Positions 39,501 to 47,538 of a stretch of DNA of 64,000 bases are shown piece by piece. The stretch's first letter is position 1. Each line of letters opens with the position of its first letter. A model generated the notes under the pieces. It saw only the letters and a program-made list of their open reading frames with translations, searched no databases and was not told where the DNA came from. The position numbers and the translations under genes are program-made. Source of the stretch: Candidatus Ferrigenium altingense (lineage in GTDB: Bacteria; Pseudomonadota; Gammaproteobacteria; Burkholderiales; Gallionellaceae); assembly GCA_020621985.1 (NCBI GenBank), contig JAHRYS010000001.1:461737-525736 (forward strand). Reading direction: 5' to 3'.

Positions 39501-39945
39501 CGCGGCAGCGCTGCGTGCGCATCAGGTTGACCCGTCGCGCCTGAAGCTGGAATTGACGGAAAGTGTCGTGCTGAATGATGTTGCCGATGTTGTGGCAAAA
39601 ATGCACGCGTTGAAAGCGTTGGGCGTCAAATTGTCCCTGGACGATTTCGGCACCGGTTATTCGTCGCTGTCCTACCTGAAGCAACTGCCGCTCGACCAGA
39701 TCAAGATCGATCAGAGCTTCGTGCGCGATATTGCAACCGATCCGAACGATGCCGTGATGGTGAAAACCATCATCGACATGGCGCAAAATTTCCGCTTGAA
39801 CGTGATTGCCGAAGGGGTGGAGACCGGGGCGCAACTGGGCTTCCTCAAACAAAACGGCTGTATGGCGTATCAGGGCTATTTGTTCAGCAAACCGGTGCCG
39901 GTCGAGGAGTTTGAAGTGTTGCTCGGGAAATTGCAGGGTAATTGA
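36562..39945 (+). CDS. Cache-HAMP-PAS-PAS-GGDEF-EAL sensory c-di-GMP enzyme
   Basis: dCache-type periplasmic domain, HAMP, PAS, ARLGGDEFVVL, GAEALVRW; ATGA overlap with the upstream binding-protein gene. Confidence 0.93.
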   Translation: MNRDMKNHSLTHHLALWFIVVALLPLLLFGYLSLRQNEAALRIEMQARMSRLADKKAMEIKVYLAERAQDVQMLARGLLAEQAMDALSRAYLQHRPGSAGYQRADRQFRSRFSAYIDESALFYDVFLITPQGEIIYTDKHEPDFATNLLDGPYRDSQLARAFRESSLTFESSFSSFGSYSPTGAPAAFVAAPIIRNGVFHGVVAFQLSTENIYRVAMENSGLGTTGETLLARLTDSGEAEFAAPLRHDPHAAMQRKMEIKTSPVPIRNALLGRHGGGIETDYSGRQVVAAWRYLPELRWGMVVKMDADEAFAPIYRQRKTLLEILLGLILLAGVAAFYFGRRLVWPLKDFAQTADEIAQGDLGKRVAESGPGEIGALGRAFNHMAENLQSLYRSLEDRVEKRTRELNVSNEQLQEEIIEREHIEKALRDSQEHIRHALLELQHNQDLLNEAQRLGHLGSWELDMVSGELRWSDEIYRIFELDPAQFSPSYENFLNVIHPDDRDKVDQAYTRSLQDRQTYDITHRLLLADGRIKWVREHCSSDFDASGKPLRSVGAVQDVTEQRLAEDRLRVAAATFETHEAILITDAYSTIIRVNRAFEETTGYSAEEVLGKNPRILSSGRQDKAFYAEMWRQLLATGSWTGEMWDRRKNGQIYPKWLTITAIKDEQGETTEYVAIFSDITARKQAEEEIRNLAFYDALTKLPNRRLLLDRFHLALSVSARSHHYGAVLFLDMDKFKTLNDTLGHHYGDLMLIEVAQRIELCVREVDTVARLGGDEFVVLIDEVGANAEEASQRVALIAEKIRAALALPYQIKGHEYHSSPSIGVCLYRGNEESVDTLLKHADLAMYQAKDAGRNAVHFFDPAMQHAVEMHAALEADLRRAIPNLELRLYYQIQVDSEQRPLGAEALVRWMHPNRGMVSPAQFIPVAEESSLILDIGLWVLNTACRQLAQWGGNEQTRNLELAINVSAQQFRLHGFVDVVAAALRAHQVDPSRLKLELTESVVLNDVADVVAKMHALKALGVKLSLDDFGTGYSSLSYLKQLPLDQIKIDQSFVRDIATDPNDAVMVKTIIDMAQNFRLNVIAEGVETGAQLGFLKQNGCMAYQGYLFSKPVPVEEFEVLLGKLQGN

Positions 39946-39963
39946 ACCTGCCGGGGCAGGCTC

Positions 39964-41190
39964 TTACTTTTGTCCCCTGTCCTGGTCATGCCCATGGCGC
40001 TTGTACAGCGCGGCCATGATGCCTGACAGCAGCAGGCCGAACACCGTGATGATGAGGTAGATGCTGAGCTCCAGTTTTTGCATCACGGCATACAGCCCCA
40101 GCATCGCGAAGATGCTCAGGTTCTCGTTGAAGTTCTGCACCGCGATGGAGCGCCCCGCGCCCATCAGCAGGTGGCCGCGATGTTGCAGCAGTGCGTTCAT
40201 CGGCACGACGAAATAGCCGCCCATCGCGCCGATCGCAATCAGCAGCAAGATCGCCACTGTGCTGTTGGTTACCGGAATCATCATCAGCACGGCGATGCCC
40301 ATCGCGATGCCGACCGGCAGCACCTTCACCGAATGCTCCAGCTTGATGAATTTTGCCGCCAGCACCGAACCGATGGCGATGCCGATAGCCACCCAGGCGG
40401 TGAGCTTGGCGGCCTCGCCGATGTCGTAATGCAACGCGACGGCCGCCCAGGCCAGCACCAGCAGGCGCAGCGTGGCGCCCGCGCCCCAGAACAATGTGGT
40501 GACCGCCAGCGAAACCTGTCCGAGCGGGTCTTTCCACAGCAGCTTGAAGCAATGCCAAAAATCCTTGACCAGAAACACGGGGCTGCGGCTGAGCGGCTTG
40601 TGGTCGATGGCGACGCGCGGGATGTAAAGGTTGAAGATCGCGGCGGCAATGTAGATCAGCACGATGAAGGCGATGGCCAGTTCCGCGATACTGCCGACCA
40701 GCGGAAGATCCAGCATTTGCAGCAATGGCGCGACGACTTTTGGGCTGATGAGCATACCGCCCACCAGCGCGCCGAGCACGATGGCGGCAACGGTCAGCCC
40801 TTCCATCCAGCTATTCGCCTTGACCAGTTGGTCGGGCGGAAGATATTCGGTGAGGATGCCGTATTTGGCAGGGGAGTAGGCAGCGGCGCCCAGCCCGACC
40901 AGGCAGTAGGCGATCAGCGGATGGACGCCGACCAGCATCGCGACGCAGCCGGCCAGTTTGATGATGTTGCTGATGAACATCACGCGCCCCTTGGGCAGCG
41001 AATCGGCGAATGCGCCGACGAACGGCGCCAGCACGATGTACGAGACGATGAAGCTCTGCTGCAATACCGGCGTATGCCAGGCTGGCGAGCTCAGGTCGTT
41101 GAGCAGCGCAATCGCGGCAAACAGCAGGGCGTTGTCGGCGAGCGCGGATAAAAACTGCGCCGCGAGGATAATGTAGAAACCGGAATTCAT
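39964..41190 (-). CDS. lplT: Lysophospholipid transporter LplT (MFS)
   Basis: QFLSALADNALLFAAIALL, YSPAKYGILTEYLPPDQLVKANSWMEGLT. Confidence 0.93.
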   Translation of the reverse strand: MNSGFYIILAAQFLSALADNALLFAAIALLNDLSSPAWHTPVLQQSFIVSYIVLAPFVGAFADSLPKGRVMFISNIIKLAGCVAMLVGVHPLIAYCLVGLGAAAYSPAKYGILTEYLPPDQLVKANSWMEGLTVAAIVLGALVGGMLISPKVVAPLLQMLDLPLVGSIAELAIAFIVLIYIAAAIFNLYIPRVAIDHKPLSRSPVFLVKDFWHCFKLLWKDPLGQVSLAVTTLFWGAGATLRLLVLAWAAVALHYDIGEAAKLTAWVAIGIAIGSVLAAKFIKLEHSVKVLPVGIAMGIAVLMMIPVTNSTVAILLLIAIGAMGGYFVVPMNALLQHRGHLLMGAGRSIAVQNFNENLSIFAMLGLYAVMQKLELSIYLIITVFGLLLSGIMAALYKRHGHDQDRGQK

Positions 41191-41286
41191 TCAACAGGGA
41201 TTGTTTTTGGCAGGCCGTTTTATATCACGAAAGCACAGCCCCTGCTATCATTCGCGCCTATTAAAATCCTTGCGATAAGTGAATTC

Positions 41287-42351
41287 GTGCCACGCCCCAT
41301 ACAAGCCCATATCAACCTGAGCGCGCTGGAGAACAACCTCCGGGTGGCGCGCCGTGCCGCGCCGTCCGCGCGCATCATGGCGGTGATCAAGGCGGACGGC
41401 TACGGGCACGGCTTGACCAGGGTGGCCGAAGCATTGTCGGCGGCGGACGGTTTTGCGCTGCTGGACATTCAGGATGCGGTGCATCTGCGCGAGGCGGGCT
41501 TCAATCAGGTGATCTTGCTGCTGGAGGGGGTTTTCAACGCCGAGGATATGGCCCTCATCGCGCAATACGACCTGGCCTGCGTGATTCACAGCGCGTGGCA
41601 GCTTGCCTTGCTGGATGCCTGTCCCGGCAAGGGTACGCTGGATGTCTGGCTCAAGGTCAACAGCGGCATGAACCGCCTGGGTTTCGCGCCGCAGCAGGCG
41701 GCGCACGCGCTGGAGCAACTGCGCCGCCATCGCGCCGTGCGCGGTATCACCCTGATGACGCATTTCGCCAATGCCGACGAGGCGCGCGGCATCGCCGGCC
41801 CGCTCGCCCTGTTCGACGACTTCGCCGCGCCGCATCGCATCGCGCGCTCGCTGGCGAATTCCGCCGCGCTGCTGCGTTATCCGGAAACGCATGGCGACTG
41901 GGTGCGCCCCGGCCTCATGCTGTACGGCGCGTCGCCCTTCGCTGAGGTCAGCGCGCAGCAACTCGGGCTGCAACCGGCGATGACCCTGAGCAGCCGCATC
42001 ATCGCAGTGCAGGAATTGCGTGCCGGCGACGAGGTTGGTTACGGCGCGCTGTTCCGCGCCGAACATGCGATGCGCATCGGCATCGTCGCCTGCGGTTACG
42101 CCGACGGTTACCCGCGCCATGCGCCGAACGGCACGCCGGCATTGGTGGACGGGCAAGCGACGCAAACCCTGGGGCGCGTCTCGATGGATATGCTGTATGT
42201 GGATTTGAGCAGGCTGCCGCAAGCCGGCGTCGGCAGTGCCGTCACGCTGTGGGGCGAGGGTCTGCCGATCGAGGAAGTGGCGCGTGCGGCCGGAACCGTC
42301 AGCTATGAATTGATGTGCGCGCTGACCGCGCGCGTCCCGGTTGTAGTTTGA
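41287..42351 (+). CDS. alr: Alanine racemase
   Basis: AVIKADGYGHGL, RPGLMLYGASPF, CGYADGYPR; GTG start. Confidence 0.96.
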   Translation: MPRPIQAHINLSALENNLRVARRAAPSARIMAVIKADGYGHGLTRVAEALSAADGFALLDIQDAVHLREAGFNQVILLLEGVFNAEDMALIAQYDLACVIHSAWQLALLDACPGKGTLDVWLKVNSGMNRLGFAPQQAAHALEQLRRHRAVRGITLMTHFANADEARGIAGPLALFDDFAAPHRIARSLANSAALLRYPETHGDWVRPGLMLYGASPFAEVSAQQLGLQPAMTLSSRIIAVQELRAGDEVGYGALFRAEHAMRIGIVACGYADGYPRHAPNGTPALVDGQATQTLGRVSMDMLYVDLSRLPQAGVGSAVTLWGEGLPIEEVARAAGTVSYELMCALTARVPVVV

Positions 42352-42371
42352 ATCAACCAAAACCATAGCCG

Positions 42372-42487
42372 TCCGCAGATTACGCAGATTGACGCAGATT
42401 AAACAATAGGCCAGACATATTGATATTCACCAAACAGGTGATCGAGGATTCTTGGATGTTTCATTGATAATCTGCGTAATCTGCGGA
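42372..42487. repeat. Dispersed palindromic repeat, copy 2 (19-bp perfect arms TCCGCAGATTACGCAGATT / AATCTGCGTAATCTGCGGA)
   Basis: Arms 42372-42390 and 42469-42487. Confidence 0.93.
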
Positions 42488-42522
42488 CAGATGTTTTTTC
42501 TAGGATTAAAGAGGTAATAAAT

Positions 42523-43389
42523 ATGTTGGGCATTATCGGCGGCAGCGGCGTTTACAACATCGAGGGATTGGAGAACACCCGCTGGGTGAAGGCGGAATCT
42601 TCATTCGGCGAAGCGTCGGACGAGATCATGGTCGGCGAGCTGGCGGGACAACCCATCGCCTTCCTGCCGCGCCACGGGCGCGGGCATCGCATCCCGCCTT
42701 CCGAGATCAACTTCCGTGCCAACATCGACGCGCTCAAGCGCCTCGGCGTGACGGACATCATTTCGGTGAGCGCGGTGGGATCGCTGCGCGAACATCTCAC
42801 GCCGGGCATGTTTGTCATCGTCGATCAATTCATCGACCGCACCTTCGCGCGGGAAAAAAGCTTCTTCGGCAGCGGGCTGGTCGCGCATGTATCGATGGCG
42901 CATCCGGTGTGCAGCCGCCTGGGCGGGCACCTGCACGCGGCGGCGCAGCAGATGGATATCCCGGTGGTGCGCGGCGGCACCTATCTGGTGATGGAAGGCT
43001 CGCAGTTTTCCAGCCTTGCGGAATCGGAGCTGTACCGCCTGTGGGGCTGCGATGTGATCGGCATGACCAACATGCCGGAAGCCAAGCTCGCGCGCGAAGC
43101 CGAGATATGCTACGCCACCGTCGCGATGGTGACCGACTACGACTGCTGGCATCCCAATCACGACAACGTGACGGTACAGGCGATCGTCAAGGTGCTGCTG
43201 GAAAATGCCGACAGGGCGCGCGCGCTGGTCAAGGGCGTCGCGCCGCGCGTGCTGGGCGATGAAGAAGGCGGCGCGTGCGGCTGCCGCAGCGCATTGCAAC
43301 ACGCCATCCTGACTGCGCCGGAAGCGCGCGACCCGGCGATGCTGGAAAAATTGTCCGCCATCGCCGGGCGGATGCTGAAAACAACCTGA
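42523..43389 (+). CDS. mtnP: S-methyl-5'-thioadenosine/thioinosine phosphorylase
   Basis: GIIGGSGVYNI, RHGRGHRIPPSEINFRANI, GMTNMPEAKLAREAEICYATVAMVTDYDCW. Confidence 0.93.
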   Translation: MLGIIGGSGVYNIEGLENTRWVKAESSFGEASDEIMVGELAGQPIAFLPRHGRGHRIPPSEINFRANIDALKRLGVTDIISVSAVGSLREHLTPGMFVIVDQFIDRTFAREKSFFGSGLVAHVSMAHPVCSRLGGHLHAAAQQMDIPVVRGGTYLVMEGSQFSSLAESELYRLWGCDVIGMTNMPEAKLAREAEICYATVAMVTDYDCWHPNHDNVTVQAIVKVLLENADRARALVKGVAPRVLGDEEGGACGCRSALQHAILTAPEARDPAMLEKLSAIAGRMLKTT

Positions 43390-43397
43390 AACCCGCA

Positions 43398-43469
43398 TCC
43401 GCAGATTACGCAGATTCACGCAGATTTAATTTAGAGGTTTTAATCTGTTTAATCTGCGTAATCTGCGGA
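43398..43469. repeat. Dispersed palindromic repeat, copy 3 (same 19-bp arms as copy 2)
   Basis: Arms 43398-43416 and 43451-43469. Confidence 0.93.
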
Positions 43470-43507
43470 CAAAAATGTTTTTTATAAATCGACACAAGGA
43501 ATTCACC

Positions 43508-44035
43508 ATGCCAATAAAGTCCAGAATCCGCACCGTCCCGCATTACCCCCATCAGGGCATCATGTTCCGCGACATCACCACGCTGCTCAAAGATCCGGTC
43601 GGCCTGCGCGCCACGATTCAGGAAATCGTCAGCCGCTACAAAGGCATGAAGATCGACAAGGTGGCCGGCATCGAATCGCGCGGCTTCATCGTCGGCACGC
43701 CGGTCGCCTACGAGCTGGGCCTCGGCTTCGTGCCGGTGCGCAAAAAGGGCAAGCTGCCCGCCGAAACGGTCGGGCGCGACTACCAGCTCGAATACGGCAC
43801 CGACCGCATCGAAATTCATGTCGATGCGATCCAGAAGGGCGACCGCGTGCTGCTGGTAGATGACCTGATCGCCACCGGCGGCACGGCGGAAGCCGCCACC
43901 AAGCTGATCCAGGACATGGGTGGCATCGTCGTGGAATGCTGTTTCGTGATCGACCTGCCGGATATCGGCGGCAGGGCGCGTCTGGAAAAACTGGGGCACA
44001 AGGTGTTTGCGCTGTGCGAGTTCGAAGGGGATTAG
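43508..44035 (+). CDS. apt: Adenine phosphoribosyltransferase
   Basis: [61 protein letters not shown]. Confidence 0.96.
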   Translation: MPIKSRIRTVPHYPHQGIMFRDITTLLKDPVGLRATIQEIVSRYKGMKIDKVAGIESRGFIVGTPVAYELGLGFVPVRKKGKLPAETVGRDYQLEYGTDRIEIHVDAIQKGDRVLLVDDLIATGGTAEAATKLIQDMGGIVVECCFVIDLPDIGGRARLEKLGHKVFALCEFEGD

Positions 44036-44039
44036 CGGG

Positions 44040-44109
44040 TGTAGGGTGGGCACGCCGTGCCCACGCGGCGATTAAATTTATTGGTGGGCAACGAGTTGCC
44101 CACCCTACA
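44040..44109. repeat. Nested inverted repeat (TGTAGGGTGGGCA ... TGCCCACCCTACA with two internal hairpins)
   Basis: 13-bp outer arms; internal GTGGGCACgccGTGCCCAC and GGTGGGCAAcgaGTTGCCCACC. Confidence 0.9.
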
Positions 44110-44114
44110 AAATC

Positions 44115-45185
44115 ATGAAAATTAACGGCAAACCCTATCGCACCATCTGGCCAACCGCCGACGCGGTGGAGATCATCGACCAGACCAGGCTGCCGCATGT
44201 TTTTGCCACATTGCGCCTGAACACGATGCGCGACGCCGAGCGTGCGATCCGCGACATGCAGGTGCGCGGTGCGCCGCTGATCGGCGTGACGGCGGCTTAC
44301 GGCGTCGCGCTGGCGATGCGGGATGATGCCTCGGATGCCGCGCTTGCCGACGCTTGCAGCGTGCTGCTCGCGGCGCGTCCCACGGCGGTGAACCTGCGCT
44401 GGGGCGTGGAAAAAATGCGCGCGCTGCTGGCTCCGTTGCCCGAACGTGAACGCATTGCTGCCGCCTGGAAAGAGGCGGCGCGCATCGCCGACGAGGACGT
44501 GGCGATCAACGCGGCCATCGGCAAGCATGGCGGCGAGATCATCCGCACGATTCACCAGAAGAAAAATACTGCGGTCAACATTCTCACGCACTGCAACGCC
44601 GGCTGGCTCGCGACGGTGGACTGGGGCACGGCGCTGGCACCGATCTATACCGCGTTCGACGCGGGCATTCCGCTGCATGTGTGGGTGGACGAGACGCGCC
44701 CGCGCAACCAGGGCGCGAGCCTGACCGCATGGGAACTCGGCCAGCACGGCGTGTCGCATACCGTGATCGTCGACAACGCGGGCGGGCACTTGATGCAGCA
44801 CGGCAGGGTGGACATGGCGATCGTCGGCTGCGACCGCGTCACGGCGCGCGGCGACGTATGCAACAAGATCGGCACCTATCTCAAGGCGCTCGCGGCGCAT
44901 GACAACGGCGTGCCGTTCTATGTGGCGCTGCCGACCCCGACAATCGACTGGACATTGCAGGATGGTGTGAAGGAAATCCCGATCGAGGAACGCGCACAGG
45001 AAGAGGTGACGCATATCGCCGGGTTGTGCGACGACGGGCAGGTGCGCACCGTGCAGGTCACCCCGCAAGGTTCGCGCGCGGCCAATTACGGCTTCGACGT
45101 GACCCCGGCGCGGCTGGTAACGGGGTTGATCACCGAGCGCGGTGTGGTGAAGGCGGATGCCGGGGCGATGGAAGTATTGCGGTAA
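44115..45185 (+). CDS. mtnA: S-methyl-5-thioribose-1-phosphate isomerase
   Basis: [58 protein letters not shown]. Confidence 0.96.
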   Translation: MKINGKPYRTIWPTADAVEIIDQTRLPHVFATLRLNTMRDAERAIRDMQVRGAPLIGVTAAYGVALAMRDDASDAALADACSVLLAARPTAVNLRWGVEKMRALLAPLPERERIAAAWKEAARIADEDVAINAAIGKHGGEIIRTIHQKKNTAVNILTHCNAGWLATVDWGTALAPIYTAFDAGIPLHVWVDETRPRNQGASLTAWELGQHGVSHTVIVDNAGGHLMQHGRVDMAIVGCDRVTARGDVCNKIGTYLKALAAHDNGVPFYVALPTPTIDWTLQDGVKEIPIEERAQEEVTHIAGLCDDGQVRTVQVTPQGSRAANYGFDVTPARLVTGLITERGVVKADAGAMEVLR

Positions 45186-45217
45186 CGCTGGTAGGGATTT
45201 ATCACGGCACGAAGAAC

Positions 45218-45292
45218 AAACCCCCTCCAACTCCCCCTTATCAGGGGGAGAGGTTGACTCCTCCCCTGACAAGGGGAGGCCGGGAGGGGTTT
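45218..45292. repeat. Intergenic palindromic element (AAACCCCCTCC ... GGGAGGGGTTT with internal CCCCCTTATCAGGGGG hairpin)
   Basis: Inverted arms read directly from the sequence. Confidence 0.8.
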
Positions 45293-45333
45293 GGGGTTGC
45301 ATCTAGTGTGGCTGGAAATTAACAGGATCAAAA

Positions 45334-47373
45334 ATGGAAAACCTCTGGAACGAAACAGAAGCAGGCAAGCAAAAAGACATTTTGGCGGAGCGCGTCTATT
45401 CGTCGCGCCTGCTCGGCGCGAACCCGAACCTGGTGTTGCACGGCGGCGGCAACACTTCGGTGAAGGGCGTCAGCAAGAACATCTTCGGCGAGGATGTGGC
45501 TACTTTATTTGTAAAGGGCAGCGGTTCCGACCTCGCCACGATAGAGGCCAAGGACTTCGTCGCGGTGCGCCTGGATGCGATGCTGAAGCTGTCGCGGCTG
45601 GAAAAATTGTCGGACATCGACATGGCGCGCGAGCTCAAGCTGGCTTCGCTTGACCCGTCGGCGCCCGCGCCGTCGGTCGAGGCGATTCTGCATGCGCTGA
45701 TCCCGCATCGCTTTGTCGACCATACCCATGCCGATGCAATCGTGGCGGTCACCAATACCGCGAACGGCGAGGCGCGCATCCGCGAGATTTACGGCGATGA
45801 AGTCATCGTGCTGCCTTACGTGATGCCGGGATTCGATCTCGCCAAGCTGTGCGCCGAGGTGTTTCCCAAACAGGCCACTTCACGCACCATCGGCATGGTG
45901 CTGATGAACCACGGCATCTTCAGTTTCGGGGATACCGCGAAACAATCCTACGAGCGGATGATAGAACTGGTCGGCCGCGCCGAGGATTACCTGAATAATT
46001 TCAAAGAAACCGTTCGGCCTGAGCTTGTCGAAGGCAGGGGAACTAGCGGTTCGACAGGCTCACCGCGAACGGTAAATGGGGAAGTCTCTGCGAGCGCAGA
46101 CTGGTTAGCGTTGCCGGAGTTGAGAAAGAAAGTTTCCGCTGCCGCCGGTTTTCCGCTGCTGTTGCGCAGCTGTTCGAGTGCGGCTGCGCTGGCCTTTGCG
46201 CGCCATCCCAACGCGGCCAGCATCACGCAGCGCGGCCCGGCCACGCCGGATCACGTGATCCGCACCAAGCGCCTGCCGATGTTCGGACGCGATGTCGAGG
46301 CCTACGCGCAGGCATACAAACAGAGTTTTGAGAAGAACTCGAAACAGGCGAAGCAGCCGCTGACGATGCTCGACCCCGCGCCGCGCGTCATCATCGACCC
46401 GGAGTTCGGCCTGGTCAGCGCGGGCCGTTCGGCGCGCGACACGCAGATCGTCGAGGACATCTATCTGCACACCCAGGACATTATCCTGCGCGGCGAAAAG
46501 CTTGGCGGCTATCAGGCGCTGGGCGAGGCGGAGCTGTTCAGCATGGAATACTGGGACCTCGAACAGGCCAAGCTGAAGAAGGCCGGCGCGCCGAAAGCGT
46601 TCGCCGGCGAGGTTGCGCTGGTGACCGGTGCGGCATCCGGCATCGGCAAGGCTTGCGTGCAATCGTTTCTGAACCGGGGCGCGGCGGTCGTGGCGGTGGA
46701 CATCAATCCGGCCGTGGAGACGTTATTCGGCAACCGCGCGGACTGTGCTCGTGAAGATTATCTGGGCATCACCGCAGACCTGACATCAACGCAGGACATC
46801 CGGCGCGTCATCGAGCAGACGCTGCGCCGTTTTGGCGGCCTCGATATGTTGGTGCTTAACGCGGGCATCTTCCCCGGCGGCAAGAAGATAGCGGCGCTGT
46901 CCGACGACGAGTGGCGCAAGGTCATGGCGGTCAACCTGGATTCCAATCTGGCGATCATGCGTGAGGCGCACCCGTTGCTGAAAGCGGCGCCGAGGTATGG
47001 CCGCGTCGTGGTGAACGGCTCGAAGAACGTCCCGGCGCCGGGCCCCGGCGTGGTGGCCTATTCCGCTTCCAAGGCGGCGCTGACACAGGTTGCGCGCGTC
47101 GCCGCATTGGAGTGGGGCGCGGATAAAATCAGGATCAATCTGGTGCATCCGAACGCGGTGTTCGACACCGGCATCTGGACGCCGGAAGTGCTGGCGCAGC
47201 GCGCCGCCCATTACGGCATGAGCGTCGACGATTACAAGCGCAACAATGTGCTGCATGAAGAAGTCACCAGCAGGGACGTGGCGGAGTTGATCGCGGAAAT
47301 GTGCGGCACGCTGTTCGCGAAGATCACCGGCGCGCAAGTGCCGATCGACGGCGGCAACGAGCGGGTGATCTGA
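45334..47373 (+). CDS. Bifunctional class II aldolase / short-chain dehydrogenase (rhamnulose-1-P aldolase/dehydrogenase-like)
   Basis: N-term aldolase class II (HGGGNTSVKG, DHTHADAIVAVTN, LMNHGIFSFG) and C-term SDR (GAASGIGKACVQSF, YSASKAALTQVARVAALEW). Confidence 0.9.
   Translation: MENLWNETEAGKQKDILAERVYSSRLLGANPNLVLHGGGNTSVKGVSKNIFGEDVATLFVKGSGSDLATIEAKDFVAVRLDAMLKLSRLEKLSDIDMARELKLASLDPSAPAPSVEAILHALIPHRFVDHTHADAIVAVTNTANGEARIREIYGDEVIVLPYVMPGFDLAKLCAEVFPKQATSRTIGMVLMNHGIFSFGDTAKQSYERMIELVGRAEDYLNNFKETVRPELVEGRGTSGSTGSPRTVNGEVSASADWLALPELRKKVSAAAGFPLLLRSCSSAAALAFARHPNAASITQRGPATPDHVIRTKRLPMFGRDVEAYAQAYKQSFEKNSKQAKQPLTMLDPAPRVIIDPEFGLVSAGRSARDTQIVEDIYLHTQDIILRGEKLGGYQALGEAELFSMEYWDLEQAKLKKAGAPKAFAGEVALVTGAASGIGKACVQSFLNRGAAVVAVDINPAVETLFGNRADCAREDYLGITADLTSTQDIRRVIEQTLRRFGGLDMLVLNAGIFPGGKKIAALSDDEWRKVMAVNLDSNLAIMREAHPLLKAAPRYGRVVVNGSKNVPAPGPGVVAYSASKAALTQVARVAALEWGADKIRINLVHPNAVFDTGIWTPEVLAQRAAHYGMSVDDYKRNNVLHEEVTSRDVAELIAEMCGTLFAKITGAQVPIDGGNERVI
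46010..46072. repeat. In-frame palindromic element inside the aldolase/SDR gene
   Basis: CCGTTCGGCCTGAGCTTGTCGAA ... TTCGACAGGCTCACCGCGAACGG; encodes TVRPELVEGRGTSGSTGSPRTV. Confidence 0.85.
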
Positions 47374-47389
47374 ACGATCGAATGGAATG

Positions 47390-47464
47390 TGGTGTCCCCG
47401 ACAGGAATCGAACCTGTAATTGACCCTTAGGAGGGGCCGGTTATATCCATTTAACTACGGAGAC
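47390..47464 (-). tRNA. tRNA-Arg (anticodon CCT), CCA encoded
   Basis: Reverse strand GTCTCCGTAGTTAAATGGATATAACCGGCCCCTCCTAAGGGTCAATTACAGGTTCGATTCCTGTCGGGGACACCA folds as a cloverleaf. Confidence 0.95.
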
Positions 47465-47538
47465 AGCTTGACTGCGGAAGCAGCGGGCGCATTCTAGCTT
47501 AAACGCCGCGTAATCAGAACCCGCTCGGTCGTCCATTT

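Noticed and set aside
28703-43469. CRISPR array from the CAGATTACGCAGATT repeats
   Set aside because: Copies are kilobases apart, palindromic and without regular spacers or cas genes.
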